From assembly GCA_008931825.1 (NCBI GenBank), contig QXVZ01021265.1, forward strand, positions 1 through 32,778: a DNA stretch of 32,778 nt, read 5' to 3'. Numbering within the stretch: the first letter of the stretch is position 1; each line of letters opens with the position of its first letter. The notes beneath the pieces are model-generated. The model worked only from the letters and a program-made list of their open reading frames with translations. It was not told the DNA's origin and ran no database searches. Positions 10,097 to 26,303 of the stretch are shown in pieces. Origin of the DNA: Phallusia fumigata. Lineage: Eukaryota; Chordata; Ascidiacea; Phlebobranchia; Ascidiidae. The translations under genes and the position numbers were made by a program.

Positions 10097-10426
10097 AACG
10101 AGATGTTTTAAGTTTTACATTTTTTGACGATTGTTTTATTTCAAAAATATATGCCTTCTTTTACGCTCTACGTATTTTGTTATTTGCAATTAACCTGTCT
10201 TTTGACTTTGATGCTTTTTCGTGGTTTTATTGGAATAAAAACTTAATTCTATTTATTTCTTGATTGTCCACATGACGCTTATTATTACGATTTCGCGTGC
10301 AATTCCTAAACGCTTTTTTTAACGACACTTAAAGCGAGCGATACCACCACTGCGTGACAGTAGAGTGTGATAACAACGTCACGGGCAGTTAATGATAAAT
10401 AACTGTTTATAAAGTACGAACCATGA

Positions 10427-10466
10427 CCGTCTATTGCCAGATGCAACAATTGTGTGTCCTGTTGTA
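10427..10466 (+). pseudogene. Relic of a C1A protease last exon, downstream of copy 2
   Basis: The stretch with ATTGCCAGATGCAAC and TGTCCTGTTGTAT aligns by eye with the exon 7 end of copy 1 (ACTGTCAGATAGCATCC ... TACCCTGTTGTTA), which encodes the C-IAS...YPVV strand. The frame is not kept. A second relic sits at the matching place after copy 3, so it predates or accompanied the tandem duplication. Confidence 0.45.
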
Positions 10467-11241
10467 TTCCCCAGGACTGCTAGGCAGGGTGACTATTTTA
10501 AATGGAAATATATTCCATAATATACTATTGTTCAGTCTTGTAGCCGCAAGACAGCAATTTAAGTATTATAAGGGCAGTGTTTTCCAAGCGGGGAAAAGAC
10601 ATCATTAAAATAAGTGTTTTTTTACATCTTTTTTTCACCAAATCCAAATTTGGCACAACCGAAAACATCTGTTTTCAAAGGTTTGTTTTGGTTTTTTCAG
10701 AAACAGAACCCTTTATGTCGCTATCGTTATGGCGATATTCGTTATTTTTATCCAGGCCGAAAGTAAGATGGTAAACGTTTTGTTTGTTAAAGTGATGTAA
10801 TGTGCTTGGTCCTTTCAGAAAGGATGTCTTTTGGACACTTAAACAATACCGTCTGATTTGACTTGGATCTTTTGTGGTCAACCTTGCTGTTTGTTAAATT
10901 TTGCACAACAGTGATCATAGGCGTATGACCCTGAGGTTGCACATCTCAACACCATCACAAAGTAAATGTAAAGTATTTGAGGATTTAAGGCCAAAGTGTA
11001 GAAAATCTTCAACTGATTTTTTTGTGTGGTAGCAGTTTAGCCTGGGTAGACAAATTTTACCTTCATGAATTAAAATTGCCGCAAATCACATTCACCATAT
11101 AGGCCTTTACTAGCTTTAGCTCTCGCCGAGGGTCTTGATTAATTTGGTTGTGGCTTTATTGTTATATCTGTAAGTGAGTGTACTAAATTTGCTTAATTTA
11201 TAAAAGCTCATGCTTTGCGAAGGCGTTGCAAATTGTGACAC

Positions 11242-11451
11242 AGCTTTGATGTGTTTACTGTTGCAAGCATCAGTTCCTGTCGTGGGAATAACACATTTGT
11301 CGTCCTACTAAACAAGCACTGGTGCAACCATGCATCGTTGATTACTTGTTTTGATCGACTAAATATAGATTGGGTGTCATTGCACAAATATTGCTGAACT
11401 GATTTGTTTCGCATCGATGCACGAAATTGCATATTACCCCTTGGCACATGA
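11242..11451. repeat. Highly conserved 210-bp island upstream of copy 3
   Basis: This is the partner of 6318-6527: same length, no gaps and three substitutions by eye. Exon 2 of the neighbouring genes shows about ten differences over 143 bp, so the island is more alike than coding sequence in the same duplication. Confidence 0.75.
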
Positions 11452-12330
11452 CTGTTGACAAATTGGTAAAAGATTGCAAAAACACTGTGGATATTAGTTC
11501 TGCTTGTACCGCTTAAATGAGCACAACATACAGTTTTTTTTGCAAAGTGAGCGTTGTTTTAGCCAAGTTTAATTAAAACGATAAGTTTGCCGTTTAAACT
11601 TGACGTGACAATTCGCGTAGGACCTGAAAACCTTGATTTAGCAACAAAACTTATTTTGAATTAATTTACTCGAAACGATTTGCGACAATTCGATGAAAAA
11701 AAAACAAATTTTGGGGTACCTTACATTTAATTAAGCTAAAAGCATTCCCCAGTTATCCATCTGTCAAAAGTAGTTTGTTTAAAGTAATCATAATGCCATC
11801 AATTGTGGTTTATGACATTTAAAATATCAATTAAACTTTTTTTTTGCGCGTGAACGGATCAATGTTGGTGCTTTTTTTGGATGGAAACAGGCCAGCTTCA
11901 GGTTCCCAGTTTTAAAAAGATATTATTTTACTCCCCAAAAAAACCAAAGCAACATATGAATTGTTGAATAAATTTTGATAAAAAAAGATTAAGAGGGCTA
12001 TTGACGATAATGTCGACCTAACTTTGTGCACAAGCCTACGTATACTCATGTCAATGGTATTAGACAACAGTCGCACCCACATAAGTCGTGTAACCATTGA
12101 CAGCAGCCAATAATAGCCAAGAAAACAAATGTGTCAGAACTAACTAAGTTTTCAAACCCACGCGACATGTTGAAATCATACGTATGTTTTGGAGCAAATA
12201 CAGAGGTGGTGTTGTTGCAAAGTTGTAAATTCTGTTTTCAGCTGTGACTATGGTGTTACATACTGGTATTACGTGATAATGTAGGTGGTAACATAGAGGT
12301 GGAATGTGCTAATGCGCATTGTCTTTACTC

Positions 12331-12337
12331 TATATAA
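12331..12337 (+). promoter_or_regulatory. TATA box candidate for protease copy 3
   Basis: TATATAA lies about 76 bases upstream of the copy 3 ATG, at the place homologous to the TATAAAA upstream of copy 2. Confidence 0.45.
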
Positions 12338-12406
12338 CAATGGTTGCAAAGATTGCTACGCCAGACTGAAAAAAACTGATAACCGCTGTAGAACAAAAGT
12401 AAAAGA

Positions 12407-14912
12407 ATGGCGACTACAAAAGATGAAGACTATATGACTTTTGAGCAATGGGCTAAAGCATACAGTAAGTGTAAAAAAAGTTTACGTTTAGTAAATAATA
12501 ATTATAAAACAGAGAAACACACATATTTGTTAACATTTTTACGATTTTTTGCTCTGCAGACAAGAAATACGATTCCCAAACAGTTAAAGATGAACGCAAA
12601 AAGTTTTGGGAGGAGAACCTTGAATTTGTCAAACAACATAACGCTGATTACTTGGCTGGAAAACACAGTTACCGAGTTCAACAGACTCGGTGCAGTGACC
12701 AGGTGAAGTTATTTAAAGAGATCTCCATGTTTTTTAGTGTAAATTAAGAGATTGTCCGCGGTACCAAATCACAGTTTGTTTCAGGCCTTTTTCATGTAAC
12801 AAGGCCAGCTTTGGTCGTGGTTTTGCACTAGTGACACGGTAGACGAACGTGCTAAAGATCACTTGCGTTAATTCTGCAGTTGCTTTGTGTAACTTCAAAA
12901 ACTGATAAATACTTTATTGTTTTTAAAAGCGAATAGTATTTTGCTAAAAAGGTCCGCATTGCTTGGGCGGTAGATGTTGTTTTGAGGGATTCATAGGTTG
13001 TCTTATATCTTTAGTCATGTGACTTCGAATGTTTTCCATTAGACATTGGAGGAGTTATCGTGGATAAGTTGCCAGGTGCAACCAATACCATCAGGGGCTG
13101 CACCAATTGGTGGTGCTGGCGTTCCAAATCCAGGTGACCCACATGGTTCGGATGAACCCCTGGTTGAACCCAACCCTGAAAGTGTTGATTGGCGCGAAAA
13201 CGGTCGTGTAACGCCGGTCAAGGACCAAAATCGCTTACCTGTCTGTTGGATATTCGCTGCAGTAAGTATTTCGTTACGTACTTATTTTCATATATTATGT
13301 TAATACAAGTTCAGTTTTGAAGTAAAAAGTCATAATTTTTGGGTGCGAAATTTTGGTTCTAGATCATTACGCGATAAAAATATTGTGTCATGTTTTGTGT
13401 CGGCAAAATTGAACATTTTTATGTATTGTATAATGTCGATGACTGTTTACAGCCCACTATAGTTTCTATACCTGATGCAATTCTTTTAAGTGCGTTGAAT
13501 TTCCATAGATCCTTTCCCGTTTAGTAAAAAAACATGTCGGTTATTAAATCAACATGGACGCACGAGAATTGTGCTTTAAGTTCAATTGTCGCAGGTGTCA
13601 GCTGTGGAATCGCACAACGCAATAACAAACGGCGAATTGGTTGAATTGTCTGTTCAGCAATTGGTTGATTGCATGCCTGGTGGAGATAAGTACGGATATT
13701 TGGAAAGCGCGTTAGACTACATTGCTGACAACGGTTTAATGCGTAAGAGGGACTATGAGCAAAGGAAACCTTTTGAGGTTGGATAAATCTTCCTTTTTTA
13801 TCCTTTTAACTTTCTGAGAAGCCGTATTTCGACGTCATCTTTTAATTTGAAACAGTTTAGTTCTTGATACCAAACCATTGTGACAAAAAATCAACCTAAA
13901 ACGTGCAAGCAGAAAAACGTGTTTACAGCTAAAATATTGTTGCAAGTTTGCTTTAGCATGACAATGTTGTTAATGTTAAAAATTAAGCTCGGTGAATGCA
14001 TGTCAGCGGCAAAGAAAGTTGCAGTCAATCTCGACTCCTCGAAGTATGTTCGTGTTGTGTCTTCGGAAGAAGCTCTGGAAACTGCCGTGGCTTGTAAAGG
14101 ACCGGTTGCTGTCTCCCTGACTTTTTTCAACAAAGCCCAGGCATGCAGATGGGGAGGGTCAAACTTCAAAGGTGAATAGTAGAAATATATCGAGCGCTTT
14201 TTTGCATGCACAAAAATTTTGCATTATGGAGTACAGTCGGAAAATAGGTTTGCTTTGTAATTAATGACTTTTTCGTATCTAATTTTACCAGTAATTTTAT
14301 TCTTGACTTTGCTTTGATACCTTAGTTTCAGATCTTTTTAAAACATTTTTAAGACATCTGACGTATTTTAAACATTATAAAACAGACGTTTTTTACGACC
14401 CCAACCCTGAGGGTGTGAAAGTCGAAAACAGTCATTCTGTCTTGGTGGTTGGCTACGGCTCGCAACAAAACAAGGACAAGAATGGAATCGAAAAGTACTG
14501 GATTATTAAAAACAGGTCAAACCAAATAAATCTATTATAAGTCGGCTACGTCTGTTTACCGGAATAGATAATCTGATCACTGTTACTAAGACATAATACT
14601 CAAACCCAGGGCAGCGTTAAATATGGTATATTATCGGATACATATCACCTAAAAATCTTTTTAAATCTATTTTAAATAATGTTTCCGTTTAAGCAGAATT
14701 AAACAAGCTTTTTACCAAAGCGAATTTTGGGATAAATTTTAAAAAGAGATGCTGATATACTCGAAACCATTAAATGATGTTCTTTGTGTTTTAGTTGGGG
14801 CTGTAAAAAAGATGACAAGGATTCCGGCTACCAAAAGATTGCCAAGAACAGAGACAATCATTGTAACATAGCATCATATGCAATATACCCTCTTGTAAAA
14901 AAACTTAATTAG
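12407..14912 (+). CDS. C1A cathepsin-L-like cysteine protease copy 3, triad intact (344 aa)
   Basis: The exons are 12407-12464, 12560-12702, 13043-13261, 13595-13777, 13988-14171, 14386-14515 and 14795-14912, with GT-AG junctions and 345 codons including TAG. The product is predicted to be an autoinhibited papain-fold endopeptidase. The I29 prodomain spans about residues 11-67; a Pro/Gly-rich linker is followed by SVDWRENGRV. The nucleophile is C135 (DQNRLPVCW, with the oxyanion Gln six residues upstream), the His is H279 (NSHSVLVVGYG) and the Asn is N305 (YWIIKNSWG). Papain Cys22 is Leu and the GCNGG motif is GDKYG, so the Cys22-Cys63 disulfide is absent, while the pair equivalent to Cys56-Cys95 (LVDC and GECMS) remains. 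No signal peptide is encoded, so secretion or lysosomal entry by the usual route is not evident. The start shares sequence with copy 2 and sits 76 bases after a TATA-like element. Confidence 0.93.
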
Positions 14913-15280
14913 GCTTCAATATTATTGAGATGTTCCAAGTTATTCATATATTTCAAATATATTTTAATGCAAGATAATAATTCTTTAACGCAGTTTTCTA
15001 CATATTTTACGTGGTTTGTAAACTGTCGTAACGTAACTTTAATGCTTTTTATGGTTTGTTGGCACAAAAACTTACTTCTATATTTTGTTCTTGTTGCCGC
15101 ATGTTTTAACTACCAGATACTATGTCACGTTTGCTAGCGAACGATATATTTAATGACTTTCGAAGTGAGCGGTACAGCCACTGGGGGACAGTGAAGGACC
15201 ATGTGTATGATAACATCATTTAATGATAAAAAACTATTTATTAGTACGAACCCAAAACAACAAACTAAATGTTATGCGAT

Positions 15281-15378
15281 GTTTTGATTGGCTACGGATC
15301 ACAATTCTGTCAAGCACTAGTTTTCATAGGACAGCGACTGTTCCATAGCACCCTTTGCAATGTACTCTGTTGTCAAAC
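15281..15378 (+). pseudogene. Relic of C1A protease exons 6 and 7, downstream of copy 3
   Basis: TTTTGATTGGCTACGGATCA matches the exon 6 text encoding LIGYG in copy 2. About 25 bases later AGGACAGCGACTGTTCCATA and GCAATGTACTCTGTTGTC match exon 7 of copies 1 and 4 (AGGACAGAGGCAACCACTGT ... CCTGTTGTAAAA). The intron, the Asn-Ser-Trp segment and the reading frame are lost. The position corresponds to the relic after copy 2. Confidence 0.55.
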
Positions 15379-15510
15379 CCACCAGGTCTGCTGGGGCTGG
15401 GACAGAGTCACGATTTTAAATGGGCATATGTTCCGTACTATACAATCATCTAGTCTGTATCTTTGAAACAGTGATACTCATGGGCCAACAGAAGAGTAAT
15501 TTAAGTATTC

Positions 15511-15547
15511 TGTGTGTGTGTATGTGTGTGTGTGTGTGGGGGGGGGG
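15511..15547 (+). repeat. TG dinucleotide microsatellite with G run
   Basis: The stretch is a TGTGTG tract interrupted once by TATG and ending in a run of about ten G. Confidence 0.9.
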
Positions 15548-16677
15548 TCTCTAAACCTAAACCTGCGCTACTTCGTTTTAGTTTTAATTTCTGGTACAAA
15601 CTAAAACGCCTGTCATTCATATAAAAATATCATTTACTAATTTTTCTATCAAACTCAATTGCTTGCCTGCAGGGACGCAAAATAACATAAAGGTAGAGTA
15701 TAATAAACACAGTGTAGGGAACCACTGCTTTCAAGTGACTTTTTTTAAATCATCTTACTTTTATCGCTGTATATATTTTGTAAAACACGACAATAAGTTT
15801 TTGATTTGCTTTCTTGTTTTTTACTTGGGACTTTAAATCAATCAAATTTGCAAAATGACTTAACTAGGTTTGGAAGAGGAATATTTGAGAGTGGTTGAAC
15901 TACTTTACACTACGTTATGGCTTTGGTTTGAACTTGTTCTTTTTACAAACACATTATCGCATAACCTTGTCTTTCAGATCAAAGGTAATTTGATTTTTGT
16001 GATATTTGTTCGTTTTGAGCGAATTAAACTGCATTTCAAATTTTCCGTAAAAAGCTTAATATTTTTAGTAAAAGTTACAGTTTATGATGTTTATGTTTGG
16101 TGAAACATGACAAGCGGAACTTTTTGAAGATCGTCATTCTGGCAAAAGGTAGATATTGAAATTGTAGTGTTTTCATTGTGAAAAAATTTTCAGCAATTTG
16201 TAAATCAAGTACCATTATCCATTCGAGCTGGACTGTGCAGACTATAATGTTTAACAGTAAATTGACCAAATAGAATTTTAGCTGGGGTTTAGTTCAATAG
16301 CGCCCCTTTTTGCGTCAGGCTAGGGTACGCACAGCCGTTTTGTAAGAGCGCAGGACCGCCACATTTACTGGTAACATAACCGGATAAACAAAAGTTTCGT
16401 GTAGTGAATTGTGCTTTCGAAGTCAGCCATTACTGCCTACAGACGTTATTTTGTAACTCCCTGAGAAAGAACTGATAAGGCCACAGCCTACATAGCTCTT
16501 ACGTAAACAACAGTGCGTGATTTGTATACAAATATGTAACTGGTGGCTTGAAAAGAGTGGTTTCGTGCCTTTCTTCGGTTTTGATGTAAGAATCTTTCAA
16601 AGCCTTATCTGTGATAGCTTGGAGTTGTAGAAAAAAAAGGAGAAAGAGTGCGTTAACTATTAAAAATCCCTGCAGAA

Positions 16678-21264
<4,587 letters not shown>

Positions 21265-21769
21265 AGCCTAGGCTACTATTCGAAACAAGTAAATCGAACC
21301 GCACGATGAGCAGGACTGGATTGTAAATTGTTGTGTGCTGTTCTCTGTGCACGCTGTACATACAGTTCGTAAACTATACTGGCATTTATATTTAGTACGA
21401 TAAGATGTAAATAAAAATCCCGACAAAAAGAGTCCTATAACGTAATGTGGTTTTATAATAACTGCAAGTGCTGTAATGTGGAATTTTCCGTTGGTTAGTT
21501 CTGGCCAATCGCAAACGTCCGATTTAAATTGTCTGAAACCGTTTGTGTTCAAATAGCCTATGTTTAAATCACGTGGCCAGTTTTAAGTGACCACAACGGT
21601 GGTCCCATTGTTGCTCACTAACCGACGATCTTTTGTGTGAATGCCTAGTGGTAACTAGGTCAAACAAACAACGTGCTCTAACGGTTCCTAATCTGAACAA
21701 AGCCTTTAGTTATTTGAATATTTGCAAGTGGCTTGAGAATAGCTACGTTTGAATTTTACTGGTCGTTTT

Positions 21770-21994
21770 GAATTGTGTATATAAGTAGCAAGCCTAGTGC
21801 CGAGTCGTCATTCTAATTGAATCATTCCGTTGGCATCTTACGCCACTCTTCAATTGTACGCATTATTGCATTCTATGCTTTTCTGCGTTACTCTGACTCA
21901 GAGTAGAATAAAAGGATCAAACAACTGAAGAGTTTGCAAACAGTTCAAGTTATTCAGAACACGCAGGGTTTATGTAAGAACCCCTAATCTTACA
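21770..21994 (+). repeat. LTR-like segment, possibly a solo LTR
   Basis: A TATATAAG element (about 21778) is followed about 130 bases later by GAATAAAAG, and the stretch ends in a CTTACA-type terminus near 21994. This promoter-then-poly(A) order fits an LTR, but the 5' boundary, a target-site duplication and a second copy were not found. Confidence 0.3.
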
Positions 21995-22099
21995 GTCCGC
22001 ATCAACGAGGCTAACAGTTTCACACTAGAACTTACGTCACAATATATATCCCTTCACCCTTTATCAGCTTAAAGCCCTTTATCAGCTTAAAGAGTTCGT

Positions 22100-22440
22100 T
22101 TGCTACAATATGGCGCTATTGGTTTGTTCCAAGCGAACCCAACTACATGTTTCTCATTTTTAATTTGCTGATGGTGAAATGGAAAGCCTGCGTAAAAAAA
22201 CGCGTTAATAGTTTTGGTAAGGGTTCAAACCACCTACCCACCTTTCACCACTTTTTGCTCCGACCTATGTATGTTTGTATAACCATCGAGCCACAAACTT
22301 AAACTAACATTCTTAAAAAGCCAGGGACAATTAACATTTTTAATCCGTCTGGCTTTCTTTTGCACTAGAAAAGGATGCCTGAAATCTCTCTATAGTACAG
22401 ATTTACCGAACTTAACGTGTAAGGCGTTAAGTTAATTTCT
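22100..22440 (+). repeat. Second copy of the copy 4 intron 1 repeat
   Basis: This segment matches 17010-17520 in order: ATGGCGCTATTGG, AAGCGAACCCAACTAC, CCACCTACCCACCTTTCACC, GAGCCACAAACTTAAA and AACTTAACGTGT. The CRE-containing part of the first copy is missing here. Confidence 0.65.
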
Positions 22441-22489
22441 GAAGTGGGTGAGAATGAGTTAAAGCAATGGCGCCTAATTTTCTTGCTCA

Positions 22490-22575
22490 GTGAAGTGACC
22501 GAGACAGGATTGGAACCCACAACTTTGCGAGCACAAGGCAGTCGCGCTGCTCACCCGGGATATCTTGGCAGCAAA
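22490..22575 (-). repeat. tRNA-derived SINE-like segment
   Basis: On the minus strand the text GGTGAGCAGCGCGACTGCCT, then GTGCTCGCAAAG and GGGTTCCAATCC looks like the anticodon arm and box B of a tRNA. The box B has a substitution (GTTCCAATCC) and no proper acceptor stem closes it, so a SINE is favoured over a working tRNA gene. Confidence 0.5.
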
Positions 22576-23475
22576 GTATTTAACGCCATAAGGTCTCTCT
22601 TCCTTCTTCCGAGCGGCAAAAATACAGAGTGAAAATTTCCTTGCGACATTTTCCCAATGAATTTAACCACTGGTTTATAAAACCAACATTAATTTCTCAA
22701 ATTTGCTGTAATTGACTAACCTTACACGTCAAATAAAATGTTTTTTCTGCCCTGATCGAGTTGTAAGGGGATTAATATACGGCCCTGGATAAATCAGCAA
22801 CTTTATCCCACATTCGCAGAGATCGACTGTGTCTGGCCCGTTGCTGATAATAGAAAATTAGCCTTTGTCTACGCCTATTGTTCTAATCCGTTTTTATGCC
22901 ATGGAGCTCTTTAACCGACATTTGAAGCAAAAACCACCCAGCAAAGATTTAGTTCGTAAGTACTATGTTTTTACCAGAAACTATAAGACCTTGCAATTGA
23001 TAAACTTTTTATTCATTACTACAAAATTAATATTAGCTCTGTAATAATATTTTAATCAATCAATGAAAAGAATTTGGTCAAAACACAAAACAATTTGAAC
23101 AAATTCCCCCTTGCAAACAAAAAATTCTCCTCGAGCGCGGAATTACCGGTTGAGAGCCTCTGACGTGAAAAAGGCAGGTCACGTGACTTGACTGAGCTTT
23201 TTTCGTGAGCTAATGTCAGTGTTGAAACTTGGTACCCAAGCTGTGGTTAAGTACCGCTAGGGAGAAAATCCCCAAGTGAAGTATTTGACAACGCATGTTT
23301 TAAAGGCAATAGGTCAACGCCACACAAAACCTCAACCTCAAACAGCTACAGCTTGAGTAAATGCAGATGTGACGAAAGTGCGAAGATTTCTAAGCTTTGA
23401 ATGTACCGAAAGCTTAATCAGCATCGAAAAGGTAAAACGTACGTGATACTCGAAATCTCAACGAGGCGTTAAACA

Positions 23476-25749
23476 ATGTCGGCCGAGGAAAGCACCCTAC
23501 CACATTATATGACCTTTGCTGAATGGACTGAAAAATATAGTAAGTTATCTAAATCTGTGTTTATTTTACAAAACCATGTCAAAATACATGCACATATTTC
23601 CGTGATAGCAGCCGGATTTGTAAATTGAATTTACAGCCGCATCATTTTATGTCATTGAGCACTTTCTGTGCGGCCCACGTAGGTTAACCAAATAGAAACA
23701 ATGCAGAATAAGCGAGTCCGTGGGTATGCGTGATTGGAACTACTTACGCCTGGTCACGTGATCGGTGCGTGGCTGTGGCGGGTATCGTTTCGGTGCATGC
23801 ACTACCAGGATAACCAAAAAACCTTTTAAGGCAGTAGAAAACCATTTTGGGCCCCAATACTTGCAAAGCTTTTTGAAAATAAAAATAAAAGTCGAGGCTA
23901 ATTAATGATATTGTGTATTAAACTTCAAAAAAACTTTATAAAAATAGAAATACGCCACTGTTTCCAGACTAATATATGTAAACACTTCTTTAAAACGGTC
24001 TTTCGGCCACGAGCCCCTCAATTTATCACGGCCCGTATAACCTTACACGCATTAACAATGCGAAAATGTATTAATTACATTGTTAATTATGAACAAATTG
24101 CCACTAGAGAAATGATAAGGACAGGCCCAGAAACGGAGTACGCGCATGCCCGTAACTGTGTTTAAGGAGTCACTAGAAACAACACCTATTGTCTAATATT
24201 GTACGTTACTGTGTGCCGGGTCGATTTGTTTAGACAAGCAATACGGGTCTGAAGAAGTTCGAAATGAACGCGAAACCCTTTGGAAGCATGACCTCGAAAT
24301 GGTTAGAAAGCATAACGAAGATTACTTTGCTGGAACACACAGTTACCGAATTCAACAGACTCAATGGAGTGACCAGGTGAAATATTGAAAAGAATCCCTA
24401 GTTTGTGAAAACAAACTGTTCCGTAAGGTTAATACTGATAAACCGGTTGACCAATTCCGGACTATAGCAACTAATTTTTTCTCTAAATTTGTAGATTCTG
24501 TTGCTATAAAGTTTTAGTGTTTTTATTACTTCATTTGTTGTTGACACTCAAAAGGCTGGTCTATGGCCGATACATCTGTCTATCACCTATAGGGAAGCCA
24601 CCAATTGCAGTCATGAAACTTTTATTTGGGGCCAAAATCGTTCATCACTGCAGCTATAATGCCCAAGAAACACCAATTACAGTATTTTCATGCAGAAATT
24701 GGAGGAATTATCTTGGATGAGTTGCCAAGTGCCGCCAATGGCAGCGGGGGCTGATACTTCCTATGAAGGCGATTCAAATAGTCAGAACGTACAAGCGGCT
24801 GCTGGACCCATCCCCGAAAATGTTGATTGGCGCGAACGCGGTTGTGTAACTAAGGTTAAGAATCAAGCTCCCTTGCCTGTTTGTTGGATATTCGCTGCAG
24901 TAAGTGTTGAACAAGAAAATATTCTCTTGAAAAACATTATCTGAACGAAATATTCGCGAAAATGTGGCCGTACTGGAAAACGTAAACTACTTACAACGCC
25001 AGTTTACTTATTTTATACTTCTTCTCCAAAAATATGAACATGTAACTGTGTCAAACGTCATGTTATTTCGGGTGTCCGCTGTCGAATCGCACAACAAGAT
25101 TGGGAACGGCGAATTGGTTGAATTGTCCGTTCAACAATTGGTCGATAGCATGCCTGGTGGAGATAAAAAAGGGCAGGTTTATCAAGCATTACATCACATC
25201 GGAACACAAGGATCAATCAGTGAAAGCGATTATCCGCAGCGTTCCCCTTTTCAGGTTGGATAAATCTACGTTTCATAAACAACATGCGTTCCTTAACAAT
25301 CTTCAAATTTGTGAAAATGAAGCGTGGTGTCTGCATGTCAGCGGGAATGAAAGTTGCAGTCGAACTCGATCGGTCGATGTATGTTTTCGTTGGCAGTTCG
25401 GAAAAGCAACTGGAAGCTGCTGTGGCTCATCATGGACCTGTGGCTGTTACGCTAAAGTTTTCCCAACTGCTCCAACTGGTTAAATTTTCTTCAATGTCAA
25501 ACGCAGAGGGTGAACATAACAAATACATCTAAAACTTTATTTCGTACATTTCGACAGAACTCCTATAATGGCTGAACGCATGTAACGGGTTGGCTTGAAA
25601 ATATAGTTTTGTTAAACAGATATCTTTGTGGATCCTGGCTACATGAATGAGAATGAAGCTGTGTATCATGTTGTTTTGGTGGTTGGATACGGTTGTCGTC
25701 CAAACACGATGGGCGCTGAACATGATAATTTCTGGATCGTCAAAAACAG
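23476..25749 (+). CDS. C1A cysteine protease copy 5, last exon missing, one broken splice site
   Basis: The exons by homology are 23476-23539, 24234-24376, 24696-24899, 25072-25254, 25323-25509 and 25620-25749 (304 residues up to the split Ser codon). The I29 prodomain is intact. The nucleophile is C132 (NQAPLPVCW), the His is H277 (VYHVVLVVGYG) and the Asn is N303 (FWIVKNS). Cys22 is Leu and GCNGG is GDKKG. In addition the Cys56-equivalent is Ser (LVDS, residue 163), leaving its partner in CMSAG unpaired. The acceptor before exon 4 reads TTTCGG|GTG where the other copies have CAG|GT, so normal splicing would fail unless this is a sequence error. No exon 7 follows the donor at 25750 before the contig ends at 26219. 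Exon 6 is closest to copy 1. No signal peptide is visible. The gene may be decaying, or its end may be lost to scaffolding. Confidence 0.82.
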
Positions 25750-26303
25750 GTAAAACCAATGACTCAAGGGGTAATTTATACATGACAAAGGTCACAATAA
25801 AACTGAATAAAACAGAGTAAGTCTCTGAAACCAAAATTTACCACATTTATGCGGTAAACTTGTAGCAATGTGTTTATTTTGTTTATATTTTATATTTTGT
25901 AGGCGGCGTCCTCACTTTTGATATTTTATGACTTCTTTTATGTTAACCGGCTTCAGACAATTATAGTATAATCTTCCTTCTAAATAATCACGCCTTCAAC
26001 ACGTAGACACCATAAAAACTTTTTCTTGGACCCTTTCGTTTTAAGTAATCATTTTCTTTGTTTCGTTAAAATAGCACGTCAGCTCCTCACTATAAGTTAT
26101 CGCGTTTCCTAAATCTAGACCCTCTCATACCAGTATAAGCCTGACCCTGCACACAGTTGACGCTCGTGCTGCAAAGTAAGTTTTTGTGTGGTGTATTTTT
26201 CTTTGGTGTATTTGTTAATNAGTTTTTGTGTGGTGTATTTTTCTTTGGTGTATTTGTTAATTTAAATGTATGTTAGCTGAACATAATAGGGAGGAGTTCT
26301 GCC
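25750..26303. other. Intron/retroelement boundary region, non-coding
   Basis: This stretch runs from the copy 5 exon 6 donor to the retroelement env stop. It should contain the end of intron 6 and any 3' LTR of the minus-strand element, but no clear TG...CA boundaries, polypurine tract or second LTR copy were recognised. It includes the duplicated 41-bp overlap at 26179-26261. Confidence 0.5.
26179..26261. repeat. 41-bp perfect duplication flanking a single N
   Basis: The 41 bases at 26179-26219 are repeated exactly at 26221-26261, with N at 26220 between them. This is the pattern left when two overlapping contig ends are joined without merging, so the repeat is probably not real. Confidence 0.9.

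Larger units (their letters stand above)
10097..12406. other. Intergenic spacer between copies 2 and 3
   Basis: The spacer holds an exon-7 relic (10427-10466), a segment homologous to about 4970-5055, the second copy of the 210-bp island (11242-11451) and the copy 3 promoter region. Sequence around 10330-10530 is related to 15160-15450 downstream of copy 3, marking the tandem unit. No other gene was seen. Confidence 0.55.
14913..16677. other. Intergenic spacer between copies 3 and 4
   Basis: The spacer contains a protease relic (15281-15378), a TG-rich microsatellite (15511-15547) and repeat segments at about 16083-16125 and 16281-16420 that recur inside intron 1 of copy 4. No intact gene was recognised. 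Confidence 0.5.
21265..23475. other. Intergenic spacer between copies 4 and 5
   Basis: The spacer contains the copy 4 poly(A) signal (21410-21415), an LTR-like segment (21770-21994), a repeat shared with copy 4 intron 1 (22100-22440) and a tRNA-like SINE segment (22490-22575). The final 300 bases before copy 5 show no obvious TATA box. Confidence 0.5.

Noticed and set aside
13891..14211. Minus-strand 106-codon frame over protease copy 3
   Set aside because: It is antisense to exon 5 of copy 3, which has clear C1A homology.
22490..22575. Functional tRNA gene
   Set aside because: Box B is altered and the acceptor stem does not pair, so a SINE relic is the better reading.
25900..26180. 3' LTR of the retroelement
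   Set aside because: A TGTAGGC...-type end can be imagined, but no polypurine tract, matching CA terminus or second copy was found, so no LTR was called.
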